Source of the DNA: Primula veris
Lineage: Eukaryota; Streptophyta; Magnoliopsida; Ericales; Primulaceae
Length of the DNA stretch: 64,000 bases
Assembly (NCBI GenBank): GCA_963682055.1
Contig: OY821740.1
Span: forward strand, 42,428,795-42,492,794
Direction: 5' to 3'
Of this stretch, positions 12,667 to 25,900 are shown piece by piece; position 1 is the stretch's first letter; each line of letters starts with the position of its first letter. Under the pieces are notes generated by a model that ran no database searches, was not told the DNA's origin, and saw only the letters and a list, made by a program, of their open reading frames with translations. Made by a program: the position numbers and the translations under genes.

Positions 12667-13378
12667 CAATGATGAATCCACACAGGGGAAAGGAGGTGCA
12701 AGCGCAGACACTTGGTTTAGTAGAAAAATATATTAAAAATTATTTAAATATTTATTTATAAAAACAGTCAGTCAATAGATATAATTAAATGCAAATTATA
12801 ACAAACCCACTTACATAGTGCAGTGAAAAAGTATTTATTTACTTATCAAGTTGTCATAAGTTCAAATTTTATACCACACTCAATTAATTTATGTTTTAAT
12901 TATTATTAGTTTCTCCTAAATCTTATTATTTATACGCTTTTAACTTGCTAGACTTCATTGTAACATTTTTAAATTTTATTTTGACTTTAGTTTTTTTCTA
13001 TTAAAAAAGTTAACATAATATGCTTTTAATATAAAATAATAAGCATTGATTACTTTGTTTTACAAAATAAAAGTTGCTACATTATAAAACTATTTATTAC
13101 AACAACATCATTATTAAGACGTGATTGACCTAATATATCTAACTGATTAATAAGTTTTCTCATAGTTCAATAATATACTTTATTTGAAAAATTAAGACAC
13201 AAGTATTTAGAATTTTATAAACTAATATATTTTTATTGATGTTTGGTGGATTTACTCATGAGTATTGATATAAAATAAAAAAAATAATATATTACATATT
13301 TATATACATCGATACTTGTTGATAAAAAAAATAGATACGATTTACCCCCTTACTCAAAATGCTGGATTCGTCACTCAT
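12667..13378. mobile_element. hAT-like non-autonomous element
   Basis: The ends CAATGATGAATCCA and, as reverse complement of the right end, GAGTGACGAATCCA form short inverted repeats. The flanking 8-mers CTCTAATA and CTCCTACA are similar and could be a decayed 8-bp target duplication. The GACGAATCCA motif recurs at the end of the element at 37917-38721, suggesting one family. No transposase. Confidence 0.4.
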
Positions 13379-13877
13379 CTCCTACAAAGTAAGTATAAGT
13401 CTCTGTAACTGTAAAATTGTATGAATAGACTTAAAGACAAGCAAGTATTACAAAAATCAATTTTTTTTAAAAACTATTACTATTTACTTAAAATATGAGA
13501 TTATAAATGTAAATTTGATATAATTCAACTACGAAAAGATATATTTCAAATAATGAAAATAAGAAAATTAATTAAAATAAATAAATATAAACACTTGTTT
13601 TGGTAGGTAACAAGATATAAATAAACAATTATGTTGACAGAAAAAAAAAATTAATAAAGAAGAAGCTAATTACATCTAAAAAAACATTAACAGTAATAAA
13701 TAAATAAATAAAGAAGTAAAAGACAAATCCCCAACGGTCGATAGTCATAAAAGCCCTCTTCTTCTCCAACGGTTCTCTCTTTTTCTCTCCGTTGACAATA
13801 TTGTTTCTTATACAACAAATTCCAGCTGCATATTTATTTAGCTTTACACACACACTCTGCTACTTCTGTTCTCCCCT

Positions 13878-13879
13878 CT

Positions 13880-13919
<40 letters not shown>
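13878..13919. repeat. (CT)n(AT)n microsatellite in the 5' leader
   Basis: A CT run followed by an AT run ends 14 bp before the start codon of the TPX2-like gene. CT-rich tracts are common in plant 5' UTRs. Confidence 0.85.
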
Positions 13920-13932
13920 ACAATATATAAAA

Positions 13933-16900
13933 ATGGAGCCGGCGAAGATCGATTGGAAGACAATAGAGTCGAAGTTTGTGGTGGATGATTTGTATGAAGA
14001 TATTAAAGCTCCTAAATGGGTTGATTTCTCCGCTCCTTCTCCACATATATCTCTCGTTGATGACGACGCTTGGTTCTGCAAGCCAGGTATGCTACTTTTA
14101 ACCATTTTTATATTATACCCAAATTTATGTACTCTCTCCGTTCCTAAATAACTGCCGTGCTTTGAAAACCGTGATATTTAAGTATTTGTAACAAGTTCGC
14201 TTAATACTTATCAAAAAAGCAGAATTATCAAACAAAGTCTATTTTTTTACTTAAGATGTGAGGTTTTAAGTATAAATTTGATATGTTTTAACCATCAGAA
14301 AGAAGAAAATTTACTAAAAAAATGAAAGTTGACACTTATTTCGGGGCATTTCCAATAGAAAGCATGACACTTTATTTAGGTAGGCGGGGAGTATGTATCT
14401 ATTTATTTATAGGATGAATGGAATATTGGAGTATTTGTTTAGGTTTTTAGGTTTGGGATTTAATCAAATAGTTGGTGTGCAAAATGCAGATTGTAATCAC
14501 CCCAAATCAGTTGAAGATTTGATTAATCTTAAATTGGATCCCAAGGTCTCTGTCCCTCTCCCTCTATACCTTTTTCCAGTTTTGCTATATTTTTTTCCAT
14601 GTGATTTTTGGTATATTAGTTTAAAAAATCACAGATTACTTACAAAACCAACATTTTGCGTTGTACACGATATTGGAACCGTAGTAGTAAGCTAAAAGGG
14701 ACTATAGCAACCCCATAATAGGAAAGATGATATTTTTATCATGTAATGTTGAAAAAAATTATCAATTTTTAGCCTTTTATCACCCATAATAACAAATAAT
14801 AAAAAAACAACTTCAGTTCTGACACTATGTATTCCTTAATCAATTATCAGTTGACATACTTGAGCTGTGGATATTCATGTCCATGTTATTTGGTACTATT
14901 TGGATAGTTATATATGGTTACTCCTATATATAGAATACACGAGGCATGTGTCTATAAGGCCTTGTTTGATTGCGGTATTATCACTTCCAGGATCAAAAAG
15001 TCTGAATTGGGCTAATTTTTGAACGCGTTTTGAAAAGAATGTCATATTAACAACATTCAGGACCGGATTGGGCTATTTTTTGGAAACTTTTTGTATTCCC
15101 AAACAGTTGTCGTATGTATACCTTGTTCATATCCGTGTTAATAAAGAAATCTACAAGTTTTTTTTTTATATTGAAGGTTCTTGATCTTAACCTTTATTTG
15201 TGCTTGGGAAACTTGTTGGTTTTTGGTACTATTTCGAATACGATAAAGAAAAGGACAATAATATAAAAGACAGGAAAGCAATGGAAATAACACTTTATTT
15301 CTCACAATTGGAATATGAATTACAATTCCTGACTCGTACAGAATTAAATTAAACTGCTGGACTGGTTTCAACAAATAAAAACTGCCGGACTGTTTTGTAA
15401 ATAAAACAAACTGCCGGACTGTTTTAACAAGAAAAAGAAACTGCCGGACTGTTTTAAACAAACTGCCGGACTGTTTTAACAAATAAAAAACTGCCGGACT
15501 GGTTTTAAACAAACTGCCGGACTGGTTTTAACAAATAAAAAACTGCCGGACTGGTTTTGTAAATAAAACAAACTGGACTGGTTTTAACGAATAAAAAAAC
15601 TGCCCGGACTGTTATTAAATAAACTGCCCGGACTGTTATGTAAATACTGGAAATTAAATTACAGGAAAGTAAATTACAGAATAGGAAAGACTGAAATGTA
15701 AATTACAGAAACTAAAGGTACTGGAAAGTAAATACAAAAAGGAAACAGTACTGAAATTAAATGGACAGAATAATAAAGGACTGAAAAGTAAATAACAGAA
15801 ATTAAAAGAAGAGGCAACTGCTGAGCAGTTTCCCTTAAACAATATTTCCCGAACCACCTTTAAAGGTTTCTGGTTTCGGGACTTTGTTCCCAAGGTACAA
15901 CTTCTATCTCAGAGTGGCTCGTATGGAAACCGGCACCGAACCACAGGTCGAGCTGTTGGTGGTGCGGTTCTCTCTCACTAAGTGTATGCTTATGCTGTGA
16001 GTTGTGTGTATGAAGGTGTACTGAAATGAGAGGGGGATGGCTGCCTTTTATAGGCTCTACTGAAACCGCAACCATAAATGTTGGTCTTTAATTCTGGGAG
16101 TTACACCCCAGAATCCGCTCAATCAATTCTGAAACCGCAGCATTTACTCTCATTCATTGCTGACGTTTCTCTTGCTGGAAACTCTAGGGACTCCTTTTGT
16201 ATTTTATACAAAACTCCCTATTCGGGTTTGGACCCGAGACCCGAGACCCGAGACCCGAGACCCGAGACCCGAGACCCGAGACCCAAGACCCAAGACCCGA
16301 GACATTCCCCAAATCCCAAATCCCAAATCCCAAATCCCAAATCCCAAATCCCAAATCCCAAATCCCAAATCCCAAATCCCAAGCCCAAGCCCAAGCCCAA
16401 GCCCACGCCCACGCCCACGCCCACGCCCGTGCCCGTGCCCGTGCCCGTGCCCGAGCCCGAGACCCGAGACCCGAGACACGAGACACGAGCGAGCGCGCGT
16501 GTGTGGTACACACTAATACTCTTAGGTGTATGTGGACATGTTAGTTTAATAACTACATGGGTTGGTATGGTATATATATTGTAAGATTAACTCTTAATCT
16601 TCCAATATGGGATTATACTAAATGGTTTTTCTCATTAACCATTTCGTTTTTCCAGATTTTTTTTTTCCAGATTTGAGCTTCCGAGGTACCAACTTTGAAG
16701 CCACTTTGTATTCACACCCATTCTCCGAATAGGTCATGTGATATACCGTTACGAAGCTCGTCACACGGGCTACTCAACCACGTTGAGTACGGTATAAACA
16801 ACTCAGCGCTGTTACACGAAATAATGACTCGAAGTTGGTCCAGTGACCATTCGGAAACACCCATGTTTTCACATGTTTTTCCAACAATCCCCCACATGAA

Positions 16901-19900
16901 TGCAATTGGCTGAAAATAAAATGCTCCTAAATGCATACGAGAGAAAACCGCAAGAGTTCACTGCATAAGGACAGGTAGCGCGCGCCTTGAACCTGCCGTA
17001 GTGACGTAAAATCTGATATGCTACTATTGGGTAGCCTTTAAGCCTTGAACCCTTTAGCGTTTGTGCATACCAGGGTAATGCGCACACAGTGTCCCCTCTA
17101 CACCACTTACTAAGCCCTTTGGTTGTTGTCCATATTTGGCCGTGGACTGCCTTGGCAAAGTTCAACCGAGTGCTCTAGTGATTTAGCCCATGGCTCATCA
17201 CATAGTATCGGCCATACACACTCGTCATAGGTGATTTCAAGTCAAGGGTGTCCTGACTCACCCCTCTCGACCTTCGAGATACTTGTTTTCATTAAGAGCC
17301 TCATGCTCACCCTTAAGATGGTCTAGGTCTATCACTCTTTCATCCTAGAAATGGGCTGGGAACTTAAGTTCCCGAGTGCTTTGTTCGGTCACCCCCACAG
17401 TTCGGTTTTCCCGTTGAACCCGACGCTGGAGAATCCAGTTCGGGTTGGGTTGCCTCTGAGGAGGTTTCCAGTTTAATGGGCTTCAACCCCATTCCCCTCG
17501 ATGAAACTTCAACTCCTACCTGAGTCAAGCCTTTTGTAAATGGATCCGCTATATTGTCTTTAGATCTCACAAAATCTAAGGACACCACACCGTTAGCTAA
17601 CAATTCTCTTACGGATTTATGTCTCCGACGAATATGTCGGGACTTTCCATTATACATATGATCCTGCGCCCGTCCAATAGCCGACTGACTATCGCAGTGC
17701 ATGCTTATTGCTGGGACAGGTTTCGGCCACATTGGAATTCCTTCCAGAAAGCTTCTCAGCCAATCAGCCTCTTCTGTTGCTAGATCCAACGCTATGAACT
17801 CAGATTCCATAGTTGATCTAGCTATGCACGTCTGCTTGGATGATCTCCATGAGACAGCTGCTCCTCCCATCACGAACACATATCCGCTAGTGGATCGTGT
17901 ACTGTTGGAATCCGAGATCCAGTTTGCATCAGAATACCCTTCCAGTACAGCTGGATATCTGGTATAATGCAACCCTCGGTCTGCTGTGTATCTCATGTAT
18001 CTGAGAAGTCTCATGATGGCCTTCCAGTGTTCCTCATTGGGATTACTGGTGTACCTACTCAGTCTACTCACTGAGTTGGCTATGTCTGGTCTAGTACAGT
18101 TCATGACGTACATCAGACTGCCTATTATTCGAGAATATTCCAATTGTCTCACACTCTCCCCAAAGTTCTTTTTCAGGGTGGTTGAGATCTCTATCGGAGT
18201 TCTGGATGTAGCTCTACTATCTTTATCAAATTTGTCAAGCATCTGTCTGACATAGTGAGTTTGAGATAGCGCATATCCGTCTGATGTCTTGGTAATTTTC
18301 ATACCAAGTATAACATCAGCGACACCCAAGTCTTTCATCTCGAATTTTTGTGACAACATTTTCTTAGTGGAGTTGATGTTATCAATACTCCCTATTATAA
18401 TCATGTCATCTACGTAGAGGCAGACTACCACGTAGTCCTTTTCATTTCCTTTTACGTAGACGCATTTGTCACATTCGTTTATCCGAAAACCGTTTGATAG
18501 CATCACTCTATCAAATTTTTCGTGCCATTGTTTAGGTGCTTGTTTAAGTCCATACAAGGACTTCACAAGTTTACACACCTTGTGAGCTTTACCTGGAACC
18601 ACAAAACCTTCCGGTTGTTCCATGTAAATTTCCTCTTCCAACTCACCATTCAAGAACGCCGTTTTAACATCCATTTGATGTATTTCCAGATCGAACAGTG
18701 CTGCGAGAGCAATGACTATCCGGATTGACGTCTTCCTGGAGACAGGAGCATAGGTGTCGAAATAGTCGACACCTTCGGTTTGTCTAAAACCTTTCACTAC
18801 AAGCCTAGCCTTGTATTTCTCGATTGTTCCATCGAGCTTTCTCTTCCTCTTGAAGATCCACTTGTGTCCTAGTGGCTTACACCCGGGTGGTAGATCCACT
18901 AGTTCCCAAGTGTGATTTTGTAATATCGATTCAACCTCATTGTTGATCGCTTCCTCCCAATATTGGGCTTCCGGGGATGACATTGCTTGTTTGAATGTCG
19001 CCGGTTCGCCTTCTATCATGAAGGTTACAAAATCTGGACCGAAAGTCGTTTCCTTTCTAGCCCTTTTACTACGTCGAGGCTCTTCTTCTTCTTCCTCCAA
19101 CGGTTCACTTGCCCCCACATTTTCCTCACTGTTTGACTCCTCAGTCTCTACAGTTACGGAAGACTTGCGGGGAAAGATCTCCTCGAAGAAAGAAGCTTCT
19201 CGAGCTTCGATGATAGTATCTGCATGCACATCGGGATTATCCGACTTGTGCACGAGAAAACGATAAGCACTACTGTTTTGTGCATATCCTATGAACACAC
19301 AGTCTACCGTCTTTGGCCCTATTCTCGTTCTTTTAGGAAGCGAGACAAGGACCTTCGCGAGACAACCCCAAACCCTTAAGAATTTATAGCTCGGCCTATG
19401 GCCTTTCCATAGTTCATAAGGTGGTTTATCACGTTTCTTATGTGGTAGCTTGTTCAATACATAGTTGGCGGAAAGCAGCGCTTCCCCCCACATGTTCTGG
19501 GGTAACCCAGAACTTATTAACATAGCATTCATCATTTCCTTGAGCGTCCTATTCTTACGCTCGGCAACCCCATTCTGCTCCGGAGAGTATGGGGCTGTCG
19601 TTTGATGTATAATGCCATTTTCTGCGCATATCTGCGCAAACGGTGCTTCGTATTCACCGCCTCTATCACTCCTCAATATTTTAATCTTTTTATTGAGTTG
19701 ATTCTCTACTTCGGTCTTATAAAGAGCGAATTTCTCTACCGCTTCGTCTTTACTTCTCATTAAGTAGACATAGCAGTATCTAGTACAATCATCTATAAAC
19801 GTGATGAAATACTTTTTCCCTCCTCGCGTTTGTATAAACTTTAAGTCGCATACATCCGTGTGTATTAGACCGAGAGGTTCAGTACTTCGTTCAATATGTT

Positions 19901-22900
19901 GATACGAAGACTTGGTTAATTTTGCTTCAACACAAACCTCACATTTATGTTGTTTATCAAATACAAAATTAGGTAGTAGATTCAGTGATATTAATTTCTT
20001 CATAGAATTAGCATTCACATGACCTAATCTACCATGCCATAAATTAAATGAATCGCAAGAATAAGCAAACGAAGTTTTATTGGCCACTTGGGCAACATTC
20101 ACGATTACATTATTCTTGGTACTGGCCTCAGCCTTAGTACCCTCAATAGCTAACTCGGCTTTAGGAGCCGGAGTACCAACATTTAATTTAAACATGCCGT
20201 TGGTCATATAGCCACGGCCTACATACATTCCGTTTAAAGTGATTACAATTTTTGCAGATTCAAATACAAGTTTAAATCCTTTGTTCACCATCACGGACCC
20301 GGAAACCAGATTCTTGCGAATTTCCGGCACATGGAGCACGCCATTCAGTGTGAGCTCCTTTCCCGATGTCATCTTCAGCAGCACGGTTCCTTTTCCTTCC
20401 ACCCTGGAAGTAGCCGAGTTCCCCATGAAGCAGCTCTCATTGTCCACGGCCGTATAGGTCTTGAACATCCATTTGCTGGCACAGATGTGACTAGTGGCGC
20501 CTGTGTCCAGCCACCATTCCTTTGGGTTGCTCCCCACCAGGTTCACTTCCGAGACCACAGCACTCAGGTGCATATAGTCCTGTCCAGCATCATCTCCTCC
20601 CTCAGCCACATTAGCTTGAGCAGGTGCCCTCTTCCTCCCTTTCCCTTGGAACTTCCTCTTTGGGGGGGGTTTGGGCTTGTCGGTGCGCATCTTACAATCC
20701 GCGGCACGATGGCCCGGTTTGTTGCACACAAAGCAGTCTCCCATGAATTTCTTCTTGAGAGAGGCACCGACTCCGCTGTCAAAGCGTTTCCGCTTAGACA
20801 CAGCGTCCTCAACCACATGGGCCTTGGCAACCGCGTTGCCTGCTCCGCCACCGCCTTTCCTTCCGGATCGGCGGTTGCTTTGCTCAACATTGAGCCTCTC
20901 AATGAGTCCCTCCAAGGTCATAGCCTTTCGCTTGTGTTTCAGGTAGTTTTGAAACTCTTTCCAAGAAGGTGGCAGTTTCTCAATCATTAATGCCACTTGG
21001 AAAGGTTCGTTGATAACTAGCCCTTCAACCTCAAGCCTATGGTATATGAGTTGGAGTTCCTCAACCTGCTCGATAACACTCTTCCCATCAGTCATCATGT
21101 ACTCGTGAAAGTCCGTGACGACAAATTTCTTTGCGCCAGCGTTATTCACTTTGTACTTTCGTTCGAGAGACTCCCAAAGCTCCTTTGCAGAAGCCTTGGG
21201 CTCGAATACACTGAAGAGAGTGTCATCCAGAGCACACAGGATGTAGTTCCGGCATAGGTAGTCGCCGTGTTTCCACGCTTCCACCGCCGAAACCGTCTGC
21301 ACGTCCTCATCGTCCTCGCTTAGGACGGGTGCAGACTCCTTAAGAAACCGGGTCAGATTAAGGGCAGTTAAATAAAACAGCATCTTTTGCTGCCAACGTT
21401 TGAAGTTGTTGCCCCTAAACTTTTCCGGTCTCTCCAGTTGAGAGGTTGGCAACATTGGCATCGCCGGTGTTGCCGGAGCCTTGCCCTTTGCCCTGGCTGC
21501 AGCCACAAGCGCTGCCTTGGCCGCAGCCTTAGCAGCAGCCTGTGCTGCGGCCGCAGCCACAGCCATAGCATCAGCTTCTGCCGCAGCAGCGTCGGCCGCA
21601 GCCTTTGCCGCAGCAGCTTCGGCCTCAGCCTGAGCCTGAGCCCCCCCACTCGCAGCGCTCGCATTGTTATGGCTACTGCCAATCACAAGTGCGCCCTGCA
21701 CGTTTTCCGAAGAAACGGTGGGTATTTGATCCTCATTAGTCATCTGAAATGACAAATTGAAACCGTTTAGTTTCTCGCAAGAAAACTAAAATTCTTAATC
21801 GCAAATACTAATTATAACTTAATTAGATTGCTTCAAAAGAATAAAAAACCAATGAAAGAGATTCTAGCGTGAAAATCAAATTACTTTTGATTTCACTAAG
21901 AATTCTTTATAGTATTCTAGAATAAAAAGATTAAAACCCAATTCGGATTTATTCTATATGCAAATTTCAATTTCTAGAAAACTAGCAATGATTTTGCGAG
22001 AATAAAAACCGAGACGTCAACAACAAAAAAATAAAAAAGAAAAGTCCTTTCTTATTTCGAAAATAGAAAAACCAAAAAATAATATTGTTTAAGATTGTTG
22101 GTTTTTGGTACTATTTCGAATACGATAAAGAAAAGGACAATAATATAAAAGACAGGAAAGCAATGGAAATAACACTTTATTTCTCACAATTGGAATATGA
22201 ATTACAATTCCTGACTCGTACAGAATTAAATTAAACTGCTGGACTGGTTTCAACAAATAAAAACTGCCGGACTGTTTTGTAAATAAAACAAACTGCCGGA
22301 CTGTTTTAACAAGAAAAAGAAACTGCCGGACTGTTTTAAACAAACTGCCGGACTGTTTTAACAAATAAAAAACTGCCGGACTGGTTTTAAACAAACTGCC
22401 GGACTGGTTTTAACAAATAAAAAACTGCCGGACTGGTTTTGTAAATAAAACAAACTGGACTGGTTTTAACGAATAAAAAAACTGCCCGGACTGTTATTAA
22501 ATAAACTGCCCGGACTGTTATGTAAATACTGGAAATTAAATTACAGGAAAGTAAATTACAGAATAGGAAAGACTGAAATGTAAATTACAGAAACTAAAGG
22601 TACTGGAAAGTAAATACAAAAAGGAAACAGTACTGAAATTAAATGGACAGAATAATAAAGGACTGAAAAGTAAATAACAGAAATTAAAAGAAGAGGCAAC
22701 TGCTGAGCAGTTTCCCTTAAACAATATTTCCCGAACCACCTTTAAAGGTTTCTGGTTTCGGGACTTTGTTCCCAAGGTACAACTTCTATCTCAGAGTGGC
22801 TCGTATGGAAACCGGCACCGAACCACAGGTCGAGCTGTTGGTGGTGCGGTTCTCTCTCACTAAGTGTATGCTTATGCTGTGAGTTGTGTGTATGAAGGTG

Positions 22901-25900
22901 TACTGAAATGAGAGGGGGATGGCTGCCTTTTATAGGCTCTACTGAAACCGCAACCATAAATGTTGGTCTTTAATTCTGGGAGTTACACCCCAGAATCCGC
23001 TCAATCAATTCTGAAACCGCAGCATTTACTCTCATTCATTGCTGACGTTTCTCTTGCTGGAAACTCTAGGGACTCCTTTTGTATTTTATACAAAACTCCC
23101 TATTCGGGTTTGGACCCGAGACCCGAGACATTCCCCAAATCCCAAATCCCAAATCCCAAATCCCAAGCCCGTGCCCGTGCCCGTGCCCGTGCCCGTGCCC
23201 GAGACCCGAGACCCGAGACCCGAGACCCGAGACCCGAGACACGAGACACGAGCGAGCGCGCGTGTGTGGTACACACTAATACTCTTAGGTGTATGTGGAC
23301 ATGTTAGTTTAATAACTACATGGGTTGGTATGGTATATATATTGTAAGATTAACTCTTAATCTTCCAATATGGGATTATACTAAATGGTTTTTCTCATTA
23401 ACCATTTCGTTTTTCCAGATTTTTTTTTTCCAGATTTGAGCTTCCGAGGTACCAACTTTGAAGCCACTTTGTATTCACACCCATTCTCCGAATAGGTCAT
23501 GTGATATACCGTTACGAAGCTCGTCACACGGGCTACTCAACCACGTTGAGTACGGTATAAACAACTCAGCGCTGTTACACGAAATAATGACTCGAAGTTG
23601 GTCCAGTGACCATTCGGAAACACCCATGTTTTCACATGTTTTTCCAACAAAACTTACTTCCAGTACTTTGCGTGTCTTAATTACTGTTTTCTTGTTACTG
23701 TTTTGATTTCATAAACCTTTAGAAGGAAAAAAAAGCACTATCGCGACTTAGTTCCCGAAGAAGAAAATATACAACCTATATCCCACAATTTGAAACTGAG
23801 GCTGCTTGAAATATATATAACTTTTTTTGTAAGTTTAGAACGAGTATATTCAACTCTTGTAAATTCACATTCTAATATCCATCAATACCACTTTCATTTC
23901 TCCACTGCATACTTACGTACTTCTGATTCAGATTTTACCTCTTCCGAATGTTAGACTATCCACCAAAATTGCGTTAGAGAACCAATACAAACAAGTACAC
24001 CTTATTGTTTCTTTTAGTTATTATTTGAGCTTTCTGAACAGAAACATTTAATGGTAAGATTAATTTGGCCAGGTTAATTAATCTCCTTTTTTTTTTATAG
24101 GTTGAGAGATCAGCAGGTGTGTCGAAGACTCATACTATGTGTGATCAGAATAGAAGGTAACAATCTTCTCTTAAAGCAGTTTGCTTTTGGTTGCAAATTT
24201 TATTTACATGTTTATCATTCTTTAGATACTGTATCAAATTTGTTTACTCTTTTTATTCTTACTCAGAGAACCTAGTTTGAAGAGAAGGCCTGGACTTGCT
24301 CGACCCTTGTTGTTATCAAAGAAAGGCACAAAGAGCGATAAGTTTGCTGTCGATGATGGGGAAAATGTGAACCCGAACTTGCATCCAACTATAAGTCGCC
24401 AATACAACAGCATGAAATTAGTGATTGAATCAAGCACAGAGAAGAAAAAGAAAAATACCAACACCAAGATGAAGGAAATTAGCAAGGAACCAGAACAAAA
24501 ACAGCTTAAATCTACCCTATCAGCCCGTAATTTATTTGGTGGACGAGATATTGTGAACCAAATAACTGAGTTTTGTAGTGAGTTGAAGAGGTTGGCAACG
24601 AGGGGGAAAGAGAGAGACACGTTACATGAAAGGACGGAGGAAGGGATACGTGGGGTGGTGTTAGACAGTAGCAACGTGATGTTAAAGGAGGACGAGTTTA
24701 AAATGTGAGTTTGTCCTTCTATTTCTCTTATTCTGCTGTGTTGTTTCAATGTGTGTAAGTAATACTTTTGTCCGTGAAAAATAGACAGTGTATAACCGAC
24801 TTGCCGCTTAATTATCAAGGACAAAATGTGGATTGCCATCCTCTGTTTGTTTAATTAAGAGCCTCATGTTGACATGCGATAAGACTCATTATTTTCTATT
24901 GATAGGCCAATCATTGTCATACACCGGTTAAGTATATTCAATACTGCTGAGTACCTTACCTTTTTGGAATATAAATGGAGGTTGGAAGTTTTGCAATAAT
25001 TTTTGCTTAAATGCTCTATTCATTTTTCTTTTTACTTGTGATTGAAAAGGAAAATATGAAGTATAAACACTTATATTGACATAGAAAGCAACAAAAAGAT
25101 GATGTATAACTGACTTGCCCGCTTAATCATCAAGAACAAATTGTGGCTTACCATCCTCTGTTTCTTTGATTATGAGACCTATGTTGATATGCGATGAGAC
25201 TCATTATTTTCTATTGATAGGTTTGCCATGCCGGTTAAGTATACTCAATATTGCTGAGTAACCTTACCTTTTTGAAATATAATTGGAGGTTGAAAGTTTT
25301 GCAATAATTTTTGCTTAAATGTTCTTTTCATTTTTCTCTTTGTACTTGTAATTGAAAAGGATAATATGAAGTAGAAACACTTACATTGACATATAACGCA
25401 ATAAAAAGTTGGAATCATTTTAGGGGAAATTGTTAATCTGAAGTAGTATTTTAGACAATAGTTGATGGACCTTAGTTCATTTATACGACTTAGTAGCTGT
25501 ATGTCCAATTCTTGTTTTGACAGGAAAGCTGAAGATACAGAAAACTCACCCCTGAATCCTTCTTCTGTGGATTTGAGCGACAAGAAGAAAAGGAAGAACA
25601 AAGAAGCCGTTGCTCCAATACTGACTTGTCCACCATCTCCTCAATGTTTTTCTGCAGGTCGCAGCCCCACTGCCACCCGTATACCTCCTCTCAGACCAGC
25701 TTCCAAATCACGGCTTCAGGTATATACAAAGTAACATATATGTATATTGTGGTTTATGCATCCGGTTTCGATTACATGACATCCATTTAGTGTATATATA
25801 TACTGTGTGTGTGTGAGTCTGCGTGTGTATATGGTGTATGCATATTGTGGGTTTATGCATCCCATTTCAATTATAGGACATCCCTCTCTCTGTTACTAAT

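Larger units (their letters stand above)
15214..16886 (-). repeat. 3' LTR (left in window), 1673 bp
   Basis: In sense orientation the LTR contains a GGG-repeat array, then a TATA box, then a transcribed part with tandem repeats of ACTGCCGGACTG spaced by GTTTTAACAAATAAA (about 15350-15625). It is 119 bp longer than its partner, all of it in the short-unit array. Confidence 0.95.
15214..23649 (-). mobile_element. complete Ty1/copia LTR retrotransposon
   Basis: An 8436-bp element inserted antisense in intron 2 of the TPX2-like gene. LTRs are 15214-16886 and 22096-23649, both TGTTGG...CCAACA, flanked by the perfect 5-bp target duplication AAACT (15209-15213 and 23650-23654). The sense strand is minus, so the right LTR is the 5' LTR. 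A single polyprotein in the order Gag-PR-INT-RT-RH gives the copia gene order. Outside the short-unit arrays I saw no difference between the LTRs by eye, pointing to a recent insertion. All core parts except a canonical primer-binding site are visible. Confidence 0.97.
22096..23649 (-). repeat. 5' LTR (right in window), 1554 bp
   Basis: Sense-orientation promoter LTR. It matches the left LTR by eye outside the arrays, including the ACTGCCGGACTG tandem repeats (22232-22510) and the TATA box. Confidence 0.95.

Noticed and set aside
15138..15512. 124-codon minus-strand frame with repeated QSGS and KTVRQF motifs, mirrored at 22089-22394
   Set aside because: It lies in the LTR and reflects the CTGCCGGACTG tandem repeats; identical in both LTRs by origin.
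16231..16489. Interstitial telomere or CRISPR-like array
   Set aside because: Units vary between six and seven bases, none is the exact plant telomere repeat, there are no spacers, and the same array sits in both LTRs.
16078..16584. Overlapping open frames on both strands with proline-, arginine- or glycine-rich repeats
   Set aside because: They are translations of the short-unit arrays inside the LTR; frames stay open only because the units lack stops.
20331..20990. 219-codon plus-strand frame inside the copia element
   Set aside because: Antisense shadow of the polyprotein; no domain and an unlikely composition.
24234..24839. 201-codon minus-strand frame
   Set aside because: Antisense to exon 4 of the TPX2-like gene, whose plus-strand exon has matching splice sites and phase.
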